Below, in pieces: positions 61,195 through 64,000 of a stretch of 64,000 nt of DNA. This DNA is from Verrucomicrobiaceae bacterium (GTDB lineage: Bacteria; Verrucomicrobiota; Verrucomicrobiia; Verrucomicrobiales; Verrucomicrobiaceae), in the NCBI GenBank assembly GCA_016795485.1, contig JAEUHM010000017.1, positions 1-64,000 on the forward strand, given 5' to 3'. The notes below the pieces were generated by a model. The model searched no databases, was not told where the DNA came from, and saw nothing but the letters and a program-made list of their open reading frames with translations. Made by a program: the position numbers and the translations under genes. The first letter of the stretch is position 1; each line of letters opens with the position of its first letter.

Positions 61195-63249
61195 CTACTG
61201 CGAACGATAGGGCCTTTCTTGCGCAAACTCAGCCTCGCTTGCCCGAATACTTTCAGCCAGTCCTGTCTTGCCTTGCCTCTGAGCCAAAAGCTGGCCTTGC
61301 TTTGATACTTCAACCGCTGCTTCGAAGTCACCACTTTCCGCATAAGCCGCGGCAAGGACTTGCAAGATGCTCGGGTCATCAAACATCGTCAGTTTGGCAG
61401 CTTTGCGGGCCAGTCGCAGTGCTTCTGGCCCGTCCCTCAAAGCACCGTCACCCGACGTCGACATGATCCACGCACAGTTCGTGAGTGCGCTTACAAGCTC
61501 CGGTTCATTCGCTATGGCTTGCTTGAACGCCTCAAGTGCAGGCGCGTGCTGACTTTGAAAAAAGTGAACGTTGCCCACCGAAGTTCGCGCTTTGGCATTG
61601 AATGGCTCAACCTCAAGGATGTGGCGGAAACATTGAAGAGCCTCCTCGTATCTCCGATTGAGCAGCAAAAGATTGCCACGGTCATTCCAAGCAGCGGTGA
61701 AGTCTGGCTTCAGCTCATGCGCCCTTGAATACGCGCTCAGTGCTTCCTCCGTCCGGCCCAGTCGCTCCAGGACGATTGCCTTGTTGTAGTGAATGATCGA
61801 GTTGTGCTCCGGCTGAAGCTCCAATGCCTTCTCGAGGTGACGAAGCGCATCTTCGCGTAATCCCATGGCCTCTAGCGCGTTCGCCAGATTCACGTAGCAT
61901 CCGGCATAGTCTGGCTTCACCTCCAGGGCCTTGCGAAACTGACGCACTGCCTCGGCGTGGCTGTGCATATCCATCAACTGGCTTCCATAGTCGTTGTGGG
62001 CTTTCCACGGGGCATCATGGCGTGAAATCGCATCTTGCCAGAACACGTCCACGTCCGCATAGAGTGCTGAACGTTGGCGACAAAGTGCCGTAAGGATCAA
62101 AAGTGTGGTGGTGACAGCAAAGACTCGGATTGCGCGTAAAGGAACCCAATCAAGCGCCCAACCCGCGGCTGCAAAGACTGCCATGGCGGGCACATAGCAC
62201 CAACGATCTGCTAGCCAGGCATATTTGAAACCGTTTACTGCGAATATCCCCAGCAGCGGGAACAGGGTTCCTAGAAAAATGAGCATCAGGGCTAATGCTC
62301 CTCTTTTGTTACTGCGAAAACATAGAGCGAACAGCATTGCGATGCCGGCCAGTCCCGCCCAGTGCCACCAGACACCAGCGTCCAAAGCCCACTTGGGATA
62401 GAATACGCGCAAATCTGATGGCCAGATGAGTTTGGTCAGATAGATCCCTGGCAACTGACCCGCCAAGACGATGCGATCTAACCATGGCAATGAGGAGGTG
62501 ATATCGCCCTTCAGCACCATGTCAGTTTCCAACCGGCCGGTAATCAGTATCAGGGGTATGGAAACGGCCAGCCAAGGGAACAATGGAAGAACGTGCCGTC
62601 TCCATTCGAGAGACCCAGTTCGCCACCATGATAGAACTAGGACCACTCCGATCAGAGTAACCGCTCCAACCTTGGAGAGCATGGCCAAAGAAAATGCGCC
62701 AAATGCAAGGCCGTGCATCCAGAGGGTGCCCTTCCCTTTTGATGCCCACCAACCAACCGCCGAACCATGTCCAAACAACGCAAGTATTCCAAACAAGGTG
62801 CATAGAACGTTCTTCCGCTCGGTAATCCAGGCCACAGACTCAGCCATCATAGGATGCACCGCAAACAGCGCTGCTGCAAACCAACCGTGACGCAGGCCCA
62901 AGCGGGAAAGGAAGATCCAAAAACCCACGGCACTCAATCCGTGTAAAAATGCGTTCTCAACATGGAGCGGGGCGGTTCGCCCGGCACCCCAAAGCAAGTA
63001 GTCCAGCCAAAACGAAGTCGTTGTGACGGGATAATACTGCTGGACGGACCCCGGATCTGTCCAGATCCGCCAGAGCGCGTTGGGGGCGGCGTAGAGGCCA
63101 TAGGCATTTGTCAGCCAGTCCTTGTCGTCCCAGATCTCTGGGCCTGAAAACGCGGGCGCGAACGCGGCCAATGCAAGCACAACCAACCCGAGCCCCATCA
63201 AGAAGGGCCGATAACTCGTAAAAGCATTCCGGAGAAAGGAGTTGGGCAT
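61195..63249 (-). CDS. Polytopic membrane protein with C-terminal TPR domain
   Basis: This 684-residue protein has about ten to eleven N-terminal TM segments (PFLMGLGLVVLALAAFAPAF, LAFGAFSLAMLSKVGAVTLIGVVLVLSWW and others). Luminal loops contain 'SGPEIWDDKDWLTN' and 'HPMMAESVAWITERKNVLCTLFGI', as in TMTC/O-mannosyltransferase-like proteins of the GT-C fold. From about residue 420 TPR units follow (EAVRQFRKALEVKPDYAGCYVNLANALEAMG, ALSAYSRAHELKPDFTAAWNDRGNLLL, ALQCFRHILEVEPFNAKARTSVGNV). It may transfer sugars to exported proteins, but no activity is proven. It is divergent from hisG. Confidence 0.85.
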   Translation of the reverse strand: MPNSFLRNAFTSYRPFLMGLGLVVLALAAFAPAFSGPEIWDDKDWLTNAYGLYAAPNALWRIWTDPGSVQQYYPVTTTSFWLDYLLWGAGRTAPLHVENAFLHGLSAVGFWIFLSRLGLRHGWFAAALFAVHPMMAESVAWITERKNVLCTLFGILALFGHGSAVGWWASKGKGTLWMHGLAFGAFSLAMLSKVGAVTLIGVVLVLSWWRTGSLEWRRHVLPLFPWLAVSIPLILITGRLETDMVLKGDITSSLPWLDRIVLAGQLPGIYLTKLIWPSDLRVFYPKWALDAGVWWHWAGLAGIAMLFALCFRSNKRGALALMLIFLGTLFPLLGIFAVNGFKYAWLADRWCYVPAMAVFAAAGWALDWVPLRAIRVFAVTTTLLILTALCRQRSALYADVDVFWQDAISRHDAPWKAHNDYGSQLMDMHSHAEAVRQFRKALEVKPDYAGCYVNLANALEAMGLREDALRHLEKALELQPEHNSIIHYNKAIVLERLGRTEEALSAYSRAHELKPDFTAAWNDRGNLLLLNRRYEEALQCFRHILEVEPFNAKARTSVGNVHFFQSQHAPALEAFKQAIANEPELVSALTNCAWIMSTSGDGALRDGPEALRLARKAAKLTMFDDPSILQVLAAAYAESGDFEAAVEVSKQGQLLAQRQGKTGLAESIRASEAEFAQERPYRSQ

Positions 63250-63402
63250 GTCTGGCTATAGAAAGCCTCATTTCTCATCCGCAACAACCGTCAGATACAG
63301 CGGTGCGCCCTGCACAAGTGGACGGGGAACAAGTCCGGGTTTTGCTCCTACCGCTGAGCCCGGAAGTCTGAAGCCGAAGCAAATGTAAAAAATGCTCGCC
63401 AA

Positions 63403-63437
63403 GGGGGCGGGGCCGTGTAGTTTCGCGCCCCTTTTTT
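63403..63437 (+). terminator. Terminator-like hairpin before hisG (possible attenuator)
   Basis: GGGGCG (63404-63409) and CGCCCC (63426-63431) form a GC-rich stem with a 16-base loop, followed by TTTTTT (63432-63437) on the plus strand. It ends 19 bp before the hisG ATG. The only upstream gene points away, so a plus-strand terminator here would act on the hisG leader itself. Confidence 0.6.
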
Positions 63438-63456
63438 CATCCCAAAGCCGCCGAAT

Positions 63457-64000
63457 ATGTCCACCCCCACTCCTAGTCTCCGCCTCGGACTGCCGAAAGG
63501 CAGCCTCCAGGAGCCTACTTTGGAGTTGTTCAAGCGTGCGGGTTACAACATTGTCGTGTCCAGCCGTTCTTATCGGCCCACCGTGGATGATAAAGACCTA
63601 GAACTAAGGCTTCTTCGAGCACAGGAAATCGGTCGCTATGTAGATCATGGCTACCTCGACTGTGGCATAACCGGGGCCGACTGGATTGCAGAGAATGGCG
63701 CGGTCGTTGAAGTCATCAGCAATCTGCGGTACTCAAAAGCCACATCGATGCCCACGCGGTGGGTTCTTGTGGTTCCCGAAGACTCTCCTGTCCAGACCGT
63801 GAAGGATCTGCAGGGCAAGCGAATCGCGACAGAGGCCGTGGGGATTACCGAGAAATACCTAGCCAGTCATGGAGTGCAGGCCGAGGTAGAGTTCAGTTGG
63901 GGAGCCACTGAAGTAAAGGTTCCGGAACTGGTCGATGCAATTGTGGACATCACCGAGACAGGTTCATCACTCCTTGCCAATAAGTTACGGATAGTCGATA
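63457..64000 (+). CDS. hisG: ATP phosphoribosyltransferase HisG (partial, runs off the window)
   Basis: HisG catalyses the first step of histidine biosynthesis, joining ATP and PRPP. The 181 visible codons start [24 protein letters not shown]. They include [49 protein letters not shown] and the PRPP-binding [18 protein letters not shown]. The C-terminal end lies beyond the window, so the long or short HisG form cannot be decided. A terminator-like hairpin lies in the leader just upstream. Confidence 0.93.
   Translation, partial: MSTPTPSLRLGLPKGSLQEPTLELFKRAGYNIVVSSRSYRPTVDDKDLELRLLRAQEIGRYVDHGYLDCGITGADWIAENGAVVEVISNLRYSKATSMPTRWVLVVPEDSPVQTVKDLQGKRIATEAVGITEKYLASHGVQAEVEFSWGATEVKVPELVDAIVDITETGSSLLANKLRIVD

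Noticed and set aside
1-64000. CRISPR arrays, prophage or integron structures
   Set aside because: No regularly spaced direct repeats, cas genes, phage structural genes or integron integrase were seen; the gene-tail repeats lack attC-like structure.

Overview
The window looks like a chromosomal segment of a Verrucomicrobiota bacterium, probably of the Verrucomicrobiaceae (Prosthecobacter-like). This is an inference from gene content: a DUF1552 protein with a Tat signal, a planctomycete-type cytochrome domain fused to leucine-rich repeats, DUF4838 and HEAT-repeat secreted proteins, an ECF sigma factor next to a Ser/Thr kinase, Tat-exported Gfo/Idh oxidoreductases, and many genes without a Shine-Dalgarno sequence. 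Ordinary housekeeping genes are scattered through it: transaldolase, queD-like, gltB, thrH, argS, rsmA, murA, the start of hisG, and two tRNAs. No phage, plasmid or CRISPR features were seen.

Layout. 0.3-7.0 kb (minus strand): a HerA-like ATPase, a cytochrome/LRR protein followed by an exported peroxiredoxin, an unknown protein, transaldolase and a QueD-like enzyme, then tRNA-Leu with an apparent AAG anticodon. 7.3-13.4 kb (plus): an inverted-repeat element, a PadR regulator, two palindromes and a tightly overlapping RND efflux operon (pump, adaptor, outer-membrane factor), closed by a terminator shared with gltB (13.4-18.0 kb, minus). 18.3-19.7 kb: an insertion sequence whose DDE transposase is split by an in-frame TGA, followed by an intergenic hairpin-rich repeat. 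20.1-28.4 kb: a secreted unknown and an Ldh_2 oxidoreductase (minus), diverging from thrH, a hydroxyproline-epimerase-like enzyme, a DUF3142 lipoprotein and a large secreted protein. 28.4-34.7 kb: an Ig-domain secreted protein, then an OPA-type transporter, a LicC/PntC-like nucleotidyltransferase and a MetE-like enzyme in one minus-strand operon, diverging from a SAF-domain dehydrogenase. This last group is the best candidate here for an uncharacterised pathway.

34.6-37.7 kb: argS followed by an rsmA gene fused to a Nudix domain, whose 3' end overlaps the convergent dehydrogenase. 37.8-42.8 kb: a TPM-domain protein with a zinc-ribbon/Gly-Ser tail, a truncated paralogue broken by a one-base frameshift, a second apparently frameshifted small gene, and an FG-GAP-like secreted protein with a paralogue at 53.8 kb. 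43.7-52.1 kb looks GC-richer by eye: DUF1552, an AAA_14/DUF4143 ATPase preceded by a long palindrome, DUF4838, a HEAT protein and a glycoside-hydrolase-like protein. It contains three same-orientation copies of the tail of the last gene and ends beside tRNA-Ser(GGA). 52.4-64 kb: murA, the FG-GAP paralogue, a zinc-ribbon membrane protein, the ECF sigma/kinase pair, a Tat-exported oxidoreductase, a TPR membrane protein, and the start of hisG behind a terminator-like hairpin.

Functions rest on reading protein motifs by eye; no database search was possible.
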